Assembly (NCBI GenBank): GCA_014338005.1
Contig: QUBZ01000031.1
Span: 1-41,089, forward strand
Length of the DNA: 41,089 bases
Source: Chloroflexota bacterium
GTDB taxonomy: Bacteria > Chloroflexota > Anaerolineae > Aggregatilineales > Phototrophicaceae
Direction of reading: 5' to 3'
Shown here: piece by piece, positions 7,723-15,181 of the stretch
Layout: each line of letters opens with the position of its first letter
Position numbering within the stretch: the first letter of the stretch is position 1
Translations under genes and position numbers: made by a program
Notes under the pieces: model-generated
The model's database searches: none
What the model was told of the DNA's origin: nothing
The model's input: only the letters and a program-made list of their open reading frames with translations

Positions 7723-8724
7723 TTACGGCAGCGCGCCGGTTTCGCGCAGCAGGTCAAGCGTGGTTTGCAGGTCTTCGAGCCGGCTCAGGTCAATTTCCGG
7801 CGCTTCGATCTGGTCAAGCGGTCTGAGATCAGGATGTGTCGCCACGCCGGCGATGAGCGGGTATTCGTAGGTTTCGTCGGCAAAATACGCCTGCGCCTGC
7901 CTGCTCAGCAGGTACAGAATCAACCGCTGCGCCAGGCCGGGCTGGTCGCTGCTGCTGACGACACCCGCGCCGGCCACGTTAATGAGCGAACCGGCATCGC
8001 CACCGGGGAAAAAGTGCAGGGCGGCGGGGGCATCCGGCGTTTGTTCCAGGAAGCCGAACAGGTAGTAGTGGTTGACCAGGCCGGCGGCGATTTCGCCGTT
8101 GATGACGGCCTGGACGACGGGCATATTGCCCTCGAATGTCACCACGCCGTTGGCGATCATGCCTTCTAACCACCGGCGGGTGGTATCTTCGCCCAGCAGC
8201 AGGCGCATGGCCGTGACGTTGGCCTGGAATGAGGCATTGGTGGGCGCCCAACCCACGCGCCCCTGCCACTGCGGCTGCGTCAGATCGAGGATCGAAGCGG
8301 GCAGTTCGGCTTCTGAAACCAGGCTGGTGTTATAAACCAACACCCGCGCCCGGCCTGAGAGGCCGATCCACCGGCCATCCTCTGCCGCAAAACGCGCCGG
8401 AACGCGCTCCAGGATGTCCGCCGGAAGTGGGCTGAGGCGGTCGGCAGCGGCCAGCGCCCCCAGCGCGCCGGCGTCCTGGGCGATGAACACATCCGCCGGG
8501 CTGTTGTCGCCTTCTTCCAGGATGGTCGCGGCCATCTCGGCAGTGCCGCCGTAGCGCACTTCGACTGCTACGCCGGTTGCTTCGGTGAACTGTTGCAGAA
8601 TCGGGCCGATCAGCCCCTCACTGCGACCGGAATAAACGACCAGAGTTTCGGCCTGGGCGGAAACCGGAACGGCTGCCAGCAGCGCCAGCAGGAGCAGGAA
8701 AAACGGCCACTTGGTTTTGAACAT
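7723..8724 (-). CDS. Iron(III)-type ABC transporter substrate-binding protein
   Basis: This 333-residue secreted protein has a signal peptide (hydrophobic core about residues 8-21, cleavage likely near VSAQA). The mature part starts ETLVVYSGRSEGLIGPILQQ, the first strand of the FbpA/FutA/AfuA group, and continues with GVAVEVRYGGTAEMAATI and SPADVFIAQDAGAL. NHYYLFG near residue 220 lies where ferric-binding proteins carry their iron-ligating tyrosines. The family captures Fe3+ outside the cell and hands it to an FbpBC transporter. Here neither a permease nor an ATPase gene is adjacent. AAGGATGG eight bases before the ATG is a good ribosome binding site. An alternative is a related binding protein for phosphonate or sugar phosphates, but the tyrosine pair favours iron. 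Confidence 0.85.
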   Translation of the reverse strand: MFKTKWPFFLLLLALLAAVPVSAQAETLVVYSGRSEGLIGPILQQFTEATGVAVEVRYGGTAEMAATILEEGDNSPADVFIAQDAGALGALAAADRLSPLPADILERVPARFAAEDGRWIGLSGRARVLVYNTSLVSEAELPASILDLTQPQWQGRVGWAPTNASFQANVTAMRLLLGEDTTRRWLEGMIANGVVTFEGNMPVVQAVINGEIAAGLVNHYYLFGFLEQTPDAPAALHFFPGGDAGSLINVAGAGVVSSSDQPGLAQRLILYLLSRQAQAYFADETYEYPLIAGVATHPDLRPLDQIEAPEIDLSRLEDLQTTLDLLRETGALP

Positions 8725-8993
8725 GGGTTACACCATCCTTCTGACTAAAAGTGAACGATGAAACGCGAACGCTCTCCATTGTGGGGCAAAGACCGGGCCG
8801 GTTTCTACGTTCGCGCTCAAGTTTGCCGTTTGCCGGCATCAGGGATGAAGGTTAAACCGGAACAAGTTAAAAATCTGATGCGCCGTTACCGGCCAAACAC
8901 TGCGGGTTAAGTCGGTTGTGTAACGGGGGGATACCATCATTTTGCATCGGGGCGTATAATAGACATTTTGTGAGGGTTAAAAGTGAGTGCGCG
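8725..8993. other. Divergent intergenic region with an inverted repeat
   Basis: The 269 bases separate two divergent genes. They contain a perfect 8-base inverted repeat, CGCGAACG at 8764-8771 and CGTTCGCG at 8808-8815, 40 to 91 bases ahead of the iron-binding protein gene, and a tandem GTTTGCC pair at 8821-8834. The dyad is a plausible operator or mRNA leader hairpin for the minus-strand gene, but neither a Fur-like nor a DtxR-like box was recognised. No good minus-strand promoter was seen. Confidence 0.35.
8955..8960 (+). promoter_or_regulatory. -10 box of the surface-protein operon
   Basis: A perfect TATAAT sits 34 bases ahead of the lipoprotein ATG at 8994. A clear -35 was not found. It is the only promoter-like element seen ahead of the three collinear genes from 8994 to 12806. 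Confidence 0.5.
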
Positions 8994-9695
8994 ATGCGGA
9001 TTTTGTTGGTTTTATCAGGCGCAGTGCTGCTGGCCTTAAGCGCCTGCCAGGCGCTCCAGGCCGTTCAGGGGCCGGACACGGAGGCGACGCTGCTGGCGGA
9101 AGGCGCGGCTTATGTCGCCGAGGCGACCGCTATCGCCGCCACCGCGCTGTCCGATCAGGCGATTGTGGAAGCGACGGTGGCCGCCGCCGGCACGCAGGCC
9201 GCCGAACTGGGCAGCATCAACCAGCAGCTTTTGGCGACCGCGCGCGCGGCCATCCCACCGACGCCGCCGCGCGTAGTGGGCAGCGCGCCGCAGGTGGAAG
9301 GCCAGATCGCGCCGGAAAACATGGATGCTGTGATGGAGGGCGGCCTGTCGTCCTCCGGTTTTATGAACACCGGCGTATCTGCCAGCGTGCGCCAATCGGA
9401 CGGCTGTGCGGACGGCTTGCAGACGCAGTTTACGTCCGGCACAGCGCGCATTTATGCTACAACGCGCGCCGCGAGCATCCGCGCGGGTACGGTGATGAGC
9501 GTCGAGTGGCGGCGGAATGGGGAACTGGTTTTTTCGGATAACTGGACGGTGCAGCGCGATGCCACCAACTTCTGCCTGTGGTATTTCATCACGCCGGAGG
9601 ACGTGCCGTTCCAACCCGGACAGTGGTCGGTGCGGCTGTTCGCCAACGGCGCAGCCATCGAGCCGGAAGCGGCTTTTGTCATTACCGAAGGGTAG
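8994..9695 (+). CDS. Uncharacterised lipoprotein
   Basis: The 233-residue product starts MRILLVLSGAVLLALSAC, a lipoprotein signal peptide with Cys18 as the expected lipidated residue. Residues 20-80 are Ala-rich and may form a helical stalk. The C-terminal part (about residues 125-233) is a compact beta-rich domain with two cysteines, in DGCADGL and TNFCLWYF, and the phrases VEWRRNGELVF and PGQWSVRLFANG, which look like an Ig-like or jelly-roll fold. No named family was recognised. A GTG at 8970 is in frame but would put extra polar residues ahead of the signal peptide, so ATG 8994 is chosen. It is followed by the SH3-stalk protein and the M23 peptidase on the same strand, suggesting an envelope role. 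Confidence 0.75.
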   Translation: MRILLVLSGAVLLALSACQALQAVQGPDTEATLLAEGAAYVAEATAIAATALSDQAIVEATVAAAGTQAAELGSINQQLLATARAAIPPTPPRVVGSAPQVEGQIAPENMDAVMEGGLSSSGFMNTGVSASVRQSDGCADGLQTQFTSGTARIYATTRAASIRAGTVMSVEWRRNGELVFSDNWTVQRDATNFCLWYFITPEDVPFQPGQWSVRLFANGAAIEPEAAFVITEG

Positions 9696-9749
9696 TTGGC
9701 AGGAACAGATCACCGTGTTAGTATCTTGCGGCGATTGTTGAGGTGCCGG

Positions 9750-11669
9750 TTGAAACGACGTATCCTGCTTTTGTTTATCGGGTGTCTGGTCGCAGGTTCG
9801 GGGGTTTTGGGGGTTCGCGCCCAGGCTGTCCCGACGCTGACGCCTACACCCACGCCGCCGGCCAGCGAGATTATCGCCGAAGATGTTATTGTGCGCGGCG
9901 GCCCTGGGCGGGATTACCCGCGCATTGGGCAGCTGACGGCGGGCAGATACGTATTTCCGGTCAGCCGTAACGAAGCCGGCGATTGGGTGATGATCCGCTA
10001 CTACCGGGGTTTTGGCTGGGTGCAGCGCGATCTGGCCTTCTGGGTAGAGGATATTGACGCACTGCCGGTCATCGGCGAGCGCGACCTGACGCCTTCCCCG
10101 ATACCGGGAACCGACACCCCCACGCCGTTTTTTCTGACCTCCACGCCGACCGGCAACTGGGTCTGGACAGACGCCCGCAGTCTTTACGTCCGGGCGGGGC
10201 CAGGACGCTTGTATCTGCGGTTGGGCGATATTTTCCCCGGTGACCAAGTTGAGCCAGTAGCGCGCAGCGCCGATGCCACTTGGATTCTGATTCGTTTTGC
10301 GGACGGCTTCGGGTGGATTGTGCGCGATGCCGTGCGCTGGGCAGAAAACGTGGACGAACTGCCGGTGGTATCGCCGGATAACCTGACACCGACGGCCACC
10401 TTTACGGCCAGTTTTACGCCGACGGCCACTTCAACCGCCACCCTGACCGACACGCCGACGCTGACAGAAACGCCGCGCCCAAGCGACACGCCCGAACCGA
10501 CGGCGACCGACACGCCGACTCCGACAGAAACGCCGCGCCCAAGCGACACGCCGACTCCGACGGAAACGCCAACGCTGACAGAAACGCCGCGCCCAAGCGA
10601 CACGCCGACGCTGACGGAAACGCCGCGCCCAAGCGACACGCCGACGCTGACGGAAACGCCGCGCCCAAGCGACACGCCCGAACCGACGGCGACCGACACG
10701 CCGACTCCGACAGAAACGCCAGCGCTGACAGAAACGCCGACGCTGACAGAAATGCCGCGCCCAAGCGACACGTCCGAACCGACGGCGACCGATACATCAA
10801 CGGCCACCCTGACCGACACGCCGACTCCGACGGAAACGCCGCGCCCAAGCGACACGCCCGAACCGACGGCGACCGATACGCCAACATCTCGCCCGGTTGA
10901 AACACAGATAGAGCCGGTGATTCTGCCCGGCGTGACGCTCACCGACATGCCCGCGCCGAGCGATACGCCGAGGGCGACTTTGACGGACACGCCGACGGCC
11001 ACCCCGGCTCCTACTCTGACCAATACACCGCGCCCAAGCGATACGCCGATGGCGACTTCGACCGATACCCCCGTACCAACGTTGACCACTGCGCCGACTC
11101 ACACGCTGCGCCCAAGTGATACACCTGTACCAACGGCAACCGACACGCCTGCGCCGAGCGATACACCCACGCCGACCGTTGCTGCCCCGGTAGTTCTGCC
11201 GACAGAGGGTGCGCCGCCGCAGACGGTCACGCCGCCGGGTGAGGGCGGCGGCCTGCCGCTGGAAGCAGTGGTTGGCGGCGCGGGGCTGCTGCTGGTGCTG
11301 GCGTATGCCGGATTGTACTGGCTGGGACTGCGCGATCTGGAGCGTTATGCGGGCGGTTTTGTGGTCAGCCGGTGTCCGGTATGCGGGCGTGGCGATTTAA
11401 CCGTCGAAACACGCCCAGAACGGTTTTTAGGCATCCCGCGCGGGCGGCGAATCGTGCGCTGTACAGAATGCCGCTCAGTGCTGCGCGAGGTCGGCAGCCG
11501 GCGCTGGCGCTACGCTGTTGACCCGATTGAAAACCCGGCGCTGTACCGGCAGTTTAACGGGCGCGAAATTGACGAGGAAACGCTGGCGGGGCTGGCGAAA
11601 TCCGCCGCATCTGCCGCGCCGCCGCGCCCGACCACGCCGCCGGTATTTTTCGAGGATGATGACCTGTAA
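9750..11669 (+). CDS. SH3-SH3, Thr/Pro-stalk, transmembrane, zinc-ribbon surface protein
   Basis: The predicted 639-residue protein is modular. A signal peptide (about residues 4-25) precedes two bacterial SH3-like modules at about 42-108 and 143-206, each with the V-R-x-G-P-G-R-x-Y and G-W-x-x-R-D pattern of SH3_3 domains. A long repetitive Thr/Pro/Asp/Glu stalk follows (about 212-490), then one hydrophobic helix (about 504-527), and a C-terminal region with C-P-V-C and, 25 residues later, C-T-E-C, a four-cysteine zinc-ribbon pattern. The implied topology is outside SH3 modules on a stalk and a cytoplasmic zinc ribbon. A TTG at 9750 is chosen as start because GAGGTG lies five bases ahead and the signal peptide begins there; a TTG at 9696 directly after the previous stop is the alternative. 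SH3_3 modules often bind peptidoglycan. Function otherwise unknown. Confidence 0.8.
   Translation: MKRRILLLFIGCLVAGSGVLGVRAQAVPTLTPTPTPPASEIIAEDVIVRGGPGRDYPRIGQLTAGRYVFPVSRNEAGDWVMIRYYRGFGWVQRDLAFWVEDIDALPVIGERDLTPSPIPGTDTPTPFFLTSTPTGNWVWTDARSLYVRAGPGRLYLRLGDIFPGDQVEPVARSADATWILIRFADGFGWIVRDAVRWAENVDELPVVSPDNLTPTATFTASFTPTATSTATLTDTPTLTETPRPSDTPEPTATDTPTPTETPRPSDTPTPTETPTLTETPRPSDTPTLTETPRPSDTPTLTETPRPSDTPEPTATDTPTPTETPALTETPTLTEMPRPSDTSEPTATDTSTATLTDTPTPTETPRPSDTPEPTATDTPTSRPVETQIEPVILPGVTLTDMPAPSDTPRATLTDTPTATPAPTLTNTPRPSDTPMATSTDTPVPTLTTAPTHTLRPSDTPVPTATDTPAPSDTPTPTVAAPVVLPTEGAPPQTVTPPGEGGGLPLEAVVGGAGLLLVLAYAGLYWLGLRDLERYAGGFVVSRCPVCGRGDLTVETRPERFLGIPRGRRIVRCTECRSVLREVGSRRWRYAVDPIENPALYRQFNGREIDEETLAGLAKSAASAAPPRPTTPPVFFEDDDL
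10384..11205 (+). repeat. Degenerate Thr/Pro-coding tandem repeats (36-base unit in part)
   Basis: This stretch inside the SH3-stalk gene is built from variants of a code for R-P-S-D-T-P-T-L-T-E-T-P. Two perfect 36-base units stand head to tail at 10590-10625 and 10626-10661, and the core GCGCCCAAGCGACAC recurs several more times with six-base steps inserted or lost. All unit lengths keep the reading frame. The copy number is likely to vary between strains by slippage or recombination, which would change stalk length. Confidence 0.85.
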
Positions 11670-11672
11670 TTC

Positions 11673-12806
11673 ATGATGAAACGATCAGGAAAACTGCTGC
11701 TCGTGCTGTTTATGGCTGCCTGCGCGCCGAAACCGCAGGCAACCCCGTTTGCGGCGACCGTGCCGCCCTCCAACCAGATCGTCGCCGATAACCCGGTGGT
11801 GACGGTCGTGCCGACGGCCAACCCGCTTCCCAGCCTGACGCCATCGCTGCCGCCGACGGCTACGTTTACGCCCAGCCCGACGCCGACCTTGACGCTAACA
11901 CCGACGGTTACACCCACGCCGACAATCACGCTGACGCCCGCGCCGACGCTGACGTTCACGCCGATTGCTTCGGCCACGCCGACTAACCCGGAAGACGACC
12001 CGAACAATACACCCGTGCCGACCTGGACGGCTCCGCCGCCTGACCCGGCTTCGCAGATCGCCGATCATTATCGCCTGCGGCGGCCTATCGCCGACGGTGG
12101 GGCAAACTGGGCTGCCCGCACCTATCCCTATGGGAATACTTCTGGCGGGCGGCTTCAGGTGCATCTGGGTGTGGATATGGAAAACCCGCGCGGCACGCCG
12201 ATTCTGGCGGCCGGCGATGGCGCAGTGGTTTACGCCGGTGATGATAATGTGGCACGTTTCGGGCCGTCGAACACGTATTACGGCAATCTGGTGGTCATCC
12301 AGCACGCTTTCCAGTCGCCGGAAGGTCAGCCGGTTTTTACGCTCTACGGCCATATGCAGCGGGTGGACGTGCAAACCGGGCAGATGGTCAAACAGGGCGA
12401 CCAGATCGGCAGCGTGGGCGATAGCGGCGTGGCTTTTGGGCCGCACCTGCATTTTGAAGTGCGCGTGGGCGATGCCAACGATTACCGCTCCACGCGCAAC
12501 CCCGAACTGTGGATTTATCCGTATCCGGGGTATGGCACGCTGGCCGGGGTGGTCACGGACGCCGCCGGCGCGCGCCTGTACGACGTGACGCTCCAGGTCA
12601 AATCCACCGACATCAGCCGTTATGCATTTTCGTATGCCGATAACACGGTCAACCCGGATTCAACCTTTGGCGAAAACTTCGTCCTGGGCGACCTGCCGGC
12701 CAATTATTACGAGGTGACGGTCAGCGAAAACGGGCGGCTGCGTTTCCAGCAGATCATTTATATTTATCCCAACCGCACCACCTGGCTGGATGTGAAACTG
12801 AAATAG
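11673..12806 (+). CDS. M23-family metallopeptidase lipoprotein with Thr/Pro stalk
   Basis: The 377-residue protein has a lipoprotein signal peptide with Cys17 in LFMAAC. A Thr/Pro-rich stalk (about residues 45-120) leads to an M23 (LytM/lysostaphin-type) domain at about 160-265. The zinc ligands are visible as H164 and D168 in HLGVDM and H260 in HLHFE, with H227 (YGHMQ) and H258 as the catalytic histidines, so the enzyme should be active. M23 enzymes cut peptide cross-links of peptidoglycan. Residues 285-377 form a beta-rich tail starting LAGVVTDAAGARLYDVTLQV, like the carboxypeptidase regulatory fold that often mediates surface attachment. It lies 3 bases behind the SH3-stalk gene, so they are probably co-transcribed. 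ATG 11673 is chosen; ATG 11676 is equally possible. Confidence 0.92.
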   Translation: MMKRSGKLLLVLFMAACAPKPQATPFAATVPPSNQIVADNPVVTVVPTANPLPSLTPSLPPTATFTPSPTPTLTLTPTVTPTPTITLTPAPTLTFTPIASATPTNPEDDPNNTPVPTWTAPPPDPASQIADHYRLRRPIADGGANWAARTYPYGNTSGGRLQVHLGVDMENPRGTPILAAGDGAVVYAGDDNVARFGPSNTYYGNLVVIQHAFQSPEGQPVFTLYGHMQRVDVQTGQMVKQGDQIGSVGDSGVAFGPHLHFEVRVGDANDYRSTRNPELWIYPYPGYGTLAGVVTDAAGARLYDVTLQVKSTDISRYAFSYADNTVNPDSTFGENFVLGDLPANYYEVTVSENGRLRFQQIIYIYPNRTTWLDVKLK

Positions 12807-12831
12807 GGACGAGGCCGGCGGCCCCGTCCCT
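12805..12831. terminator. Hairpin between convergent genes
   Basis: AGGGACG at 12805-12811 pairs perfectly with CGTCCCT at 12825-12831 around a GC-rich 13-base loop that can pair further. It overlaps the TAG of the M23 gene and ends 16 bases before the end of the opposing gene. No U tract follows on either strand, so it may act as a transcript-end hairpin rather than a classical intrinsic terminator. Confidence 0.5.
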
Positions 12832-12847
12832 GTTGGCTGCGGCGCGG

Positions 12848-14959
12848 TCAGTTCTGGTAGACCACAAACGTCAGCGAAAGCTGGTTATTCGCCAGGTTGT
12901 CCACACGCATAGCGCCCCGGTTGCCGTCGGCGGTCAGGATGCCGATGACCACCCCCGGCACGAGATTGCCCGCCGGTATTGAGGCCTGGTTGACGATGTT
13001 CGGGTCAATCAGATCGTAGTGCATGGTGTTCAGGTTGGCATTGGGGATGATGCCCACCTTTGCCCCGAAGATGGCGTTCAGCAGGCCGGCCCCGGCGTCC
13101 CAGTTGGCATCACCCTGAACGGCGTTGCCTTCCAGGTCAAGCGTGTCGCCGGGGTTCAAGGTCTGGGATGCCTGGCGCAGAACCGGCTTGTTGATGCTGT
13201 AGTTAAAATTCAGCAGGTTGTTGTTTTCGTCCAGTTCCTGCACTTCGTTGTTCAGGTCGGCCACGATGGTGACGGTGTAGAAACCTGTGTTAGCAAGCGT
13301 CCCGGTCAGGTTGACGGTGGCGATCTGCCCGGCCGGCAAACCCGGCACGATGGCGGAGGCAAAAACATTGTTCGGCGGGAAGTTGGCCGCGATGGCGAAC
13401 TGGCCGGCGTTCGCGCCGCCCGCATTACGAACGGTCACGCTGACTGTGAACGGAACATTCGGGATGATCGGGGACGGCGTAACAAAAGCCGAGTCGAGGA
13501 CAATTTCCGGCAGCGGCGGGACCGTTGGGCTGGGCGGCGGCGTGGGCGTTGGCGGCGGGTTGACGATGGGCAGGCTGTTCAGGTTGCCGAACGTATCCAG
13601 GATGGCGCGCGAAATCCAGCCCTGCTGGCCGCGAAACTGGATGACCAGCCACGAAAAGTCCAGGTTGGCGCCGATCACCTGCACCTGCTCGCCCTGGCTG
13701 AGCTGGCCGATCACGTCATAATTCAGCCCCGGCCCGCTGCGGACATTCTGAACCGCCCGCGTAATGGTAGCGACGACACCCTGCGGGGTGGGAGTCGCGG
13801 CGGGGGTGGGGGTGGGCCGTGCGACGGCCTGGTCAAGCGGAATCTGCTGGCTGCCTTCGTACCGCGCGAGCAGTTTGGGCGCGCCGAACTCGTTCAGCTG
13901 GACGACGGCGACGTTATTGCTGGTTTCGCCGCGCGCAAGCTGCGCCGGGCGCAAACTGCCCTGCACGCCCTGGACGTTATCCAACTGCAGCAGGTTGGTC
14001 AGCAGTTCGCCGGGGCGACGAATGGCCTCGGCCAGCAGGTACACGGCGTCATAACTGGCTGCCGAAACCGGATCAGGCACTTCGGCAAAGGTGAAAAGAT
14101 AGCGGTCGCGGAAATCGGCGCTGGCGGGGTCGGTCGCGGTGAGCGGCCAGGTGGTGGAGGCGACGATGCCGCCGATATTTTCCATTGAAACCGCCTCGCG
14201 GAAAGCCGGCGAGTCCGCGTCGTTATAGGCAGCCAGGCCAGACCAGCCGGCCTGGCGCAGGCTTTCATAAAAAGCTCCGGCCTGGGCGGGATGGCCGTAG
14301 ATAACGATAATCTCCGGGCTTGCGCCGATCAACTGCGAGATGACAGCGGCACTGCCGGCAGGGTCCTGAACCTGGAGCGCGGGCTGCGCTGTGACGCCCA
14401 GGGCGCGGGCGGCTTCGGAAAAACCGATCACGCCGGCGGTCACGTCAATATCAAAACCAAGCTGGACGGTGGCGACGCGCCGCACCTGTAAATCGGTGAT
14501 GAGGTAGTCGGCCAGCGCCCGCCCGCGCAGCACTTCGGCGGCGCGGATTCTGAGCAGGCGGCCAGATGTATCCGAGGTCAGCAGCGTGTCCACCATCGCC
14601 GGCGTCAGCAAGGGGACGTTAAGCCTTTGCAGCAGGGCGAGGTTGTTCAGGACGGCCTCGTTGCCCTCCGGCCCCAGCGCCGCAATGATAGCCGCCTGAT
14701 TGAGATTGGCGACCGAGGTTTCCAGGTTAGCGGCGGGCTGGACGACCAGCTCCAGGCGGAAAAACGTGCCATCCGCGCCCTGGATGCCGCCGGCCTGGTT
14801 GATCGCTTCGACGGCCAGCCACGCGCCTTTGCTGATCGGCCCGGATGGGTCGTCCAATACACCGATGCGAAAAACCGGCTGGACTTGCGCCTGTAGCCCG
14901 GTGAGGGTGACGGCCAAAATAAAGATGATGGCCGCCATTCGTAAAAAGTGGTTCCTCAT
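12848..14959 (-). CDS. Periplasmic-binding-protein (type 1), SH3 and CARDB domain chimera
   Basis: The 703-residue secreted protein has a signal peptide (about residues 5-24, ending LQAQ) and several domains. Residues 27-380 match the branched-chain amino-acid binding family Peripla_BP_6: FRIGVLDDPSGPISKGAWLAVEAINQAGGI, AAIIAALGPEGNEAV, and YDAVYLLAEAIRRPGELL. A Pro/Thr linker leads to an SH3_3 module (about 395-465) with NVRSGPGLNYDVIGQLSQGE and GQQGWISRAIL. A second Pro-rich linker leads to a CARDB-like beta domain (about 495-595) with PFTVSVTVRNAGGANAG and DLNNEVQELDENNN. The last 100 residues are beta-rich and unassigned. No LivHMGF transporter genes are near, so it is more likely a surface-attached capture or sensing protein. 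A GAAAGGAA ribosome binding site precedes the ATG. Confidence 0.85.
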   Translation of the reverse strand: MRNHFLRMAAIIFILAVTLTGLQAQVQPVFRIGVLDDPSGPISKGAWLAVEAINQAGGIQGADGTFFRLELVVQPAANLETSVANLNQAAIIAALGPEGNEAVLNNLALLQRLNVPLLTPAMVDTLLTSDTSGRLLRIRAAEVLRGRALADYLITDLQVRRVATVQLGFDIDVTAGVIGFSEAARALGVTAQPALQVQDPAGSAAVISQLIGASPEIIVIYGHPAQAGAFYESLRQAGWSGLAAYNDADSPAFREAVSMENIGGIVASTTWPLTATDPASADFRDRYLFTFAEVPDPVSAASYDAVYLLAEAIRRPGELLTNLLQLDNVQGVQGSLRPAQLARGETSNNVAVVQLNEFGAPKLLARYEGSQQIPLDQAVARPTPTPAATPTPQGVVATITRAVQNVRSGPGLNYDVIGQLSQGEQVQVIGANLDFSWLVIQFRGQQGWISRAILDTFGNLNSLPIVNPPPTPTPPPSPTVPPLPEIVLDSAFVTPSPIIPNVPFTVSVTVRNAGGANAGQFAIAANFPPNNVFASAIVPGLPAGQIATVNLTGTLANTGFYTVTIVADLNNEVQELDENNNLLNFNYSINKPVLRQASQTLNPGDTLDLEGNAVQGDANWDAGAGLLNAIFGAKVGIIPNANLNTMHYDLIDPNIVNQASIPAGNLVPGVVIGILTADGNRGAMRVDNLANNQLSLTFVVYQN

Positions 14960-15051
14960 GCGGTTTCCTTTCTTAAAAGCGCCTATTCTGTATGAAACTC
15001 ATTCATATTTGATTTTATCCGGGTTAGGCCGTGTCACAAATAGCCCCAGGG

Positions 15052-15081
15052 TTTCAAATCGCGCCGCCGGCAGGTTTGAAA
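15052..15081. promoter_or_regulatory. Candidate operator: TTTCAAA / TTTGAAA inverted repeat ahead of modA
   Basis: TTTCAAA (15052-15058) and TTTGAAA (15075-15081) are exact reverse complements 16 bases apart, ending 10 bases before the modA -35 box. The left arm sits in the 12-mer GGGTTTCAAATC (15049-15060), which recurs exactly at 16753-16764 next to the promoter of the MBL-fold gene. It could bind a dimeric regulator; no ModE-type box was recognised. Confidence 0.3.
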
Positions 15082-15091
15082 ATCTGAAATC

Positions 15092-15120
15092 TTGCCACCT
15101 GAACTATTCCATAATAGAAT
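15092..15120 (+). promoter_or_regulatory. sigma70-type promoter of modAB
   Basis: TTGCCA at 15092-15097 and TAGAAT at 15115-15120 are separated by exactly 17 bases. The promoter lies 62 bases ahead of the preferred modA start at 15182. The TTG of the -35 box is in frame with modA and could be mistaken for a start codon. Confidence 0.7.
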
Positions 15121-15181
15121 AGCTGCCGCGACCATGCGTGAGTGTGTGTCAAAAAGAGCCTTTCGAGGGAAGGATTCGTCA

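Noticed and set aside
9036..10247. 403-codon minus-strand open frame across the lipoprotein and SH3 genes
   Set aside because: It runs across two plus-strand genes with clear signal peptides and domains; its composition is Arg/Gln/Gly-rich without motif.
10590..10661. Direct repeats of 36 bases, at first sight CRISPR-like
   Set aside because: The units touch head to tail without spacers, keep a reading frame and code for a Thr/Pro stalk.
10184..11089. Long minus-strand open frame of Gly/Val/Ser repeats
   Set aside because: It is the exact antisense of the Thr/Pro repeat field; the repetitive codons keep the opposite frame open. There is no ribosome binding site and no fold.
13019..14188. 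389-codon plus-strand open frame inside the binding-protein chimera gene
   Set aside because: The minus-strand protein has three recognisable domains; the antisense product resembles no protein family.
15092..15181. modA start at the TTG of 15092 or the ATG of 15134
   Set aside because: TTG 15092 is the first triplet of the -35 box, and ATG 15134 has a weaker ribosome binding site and would put polar residues before the lipoprotein signal peptide.
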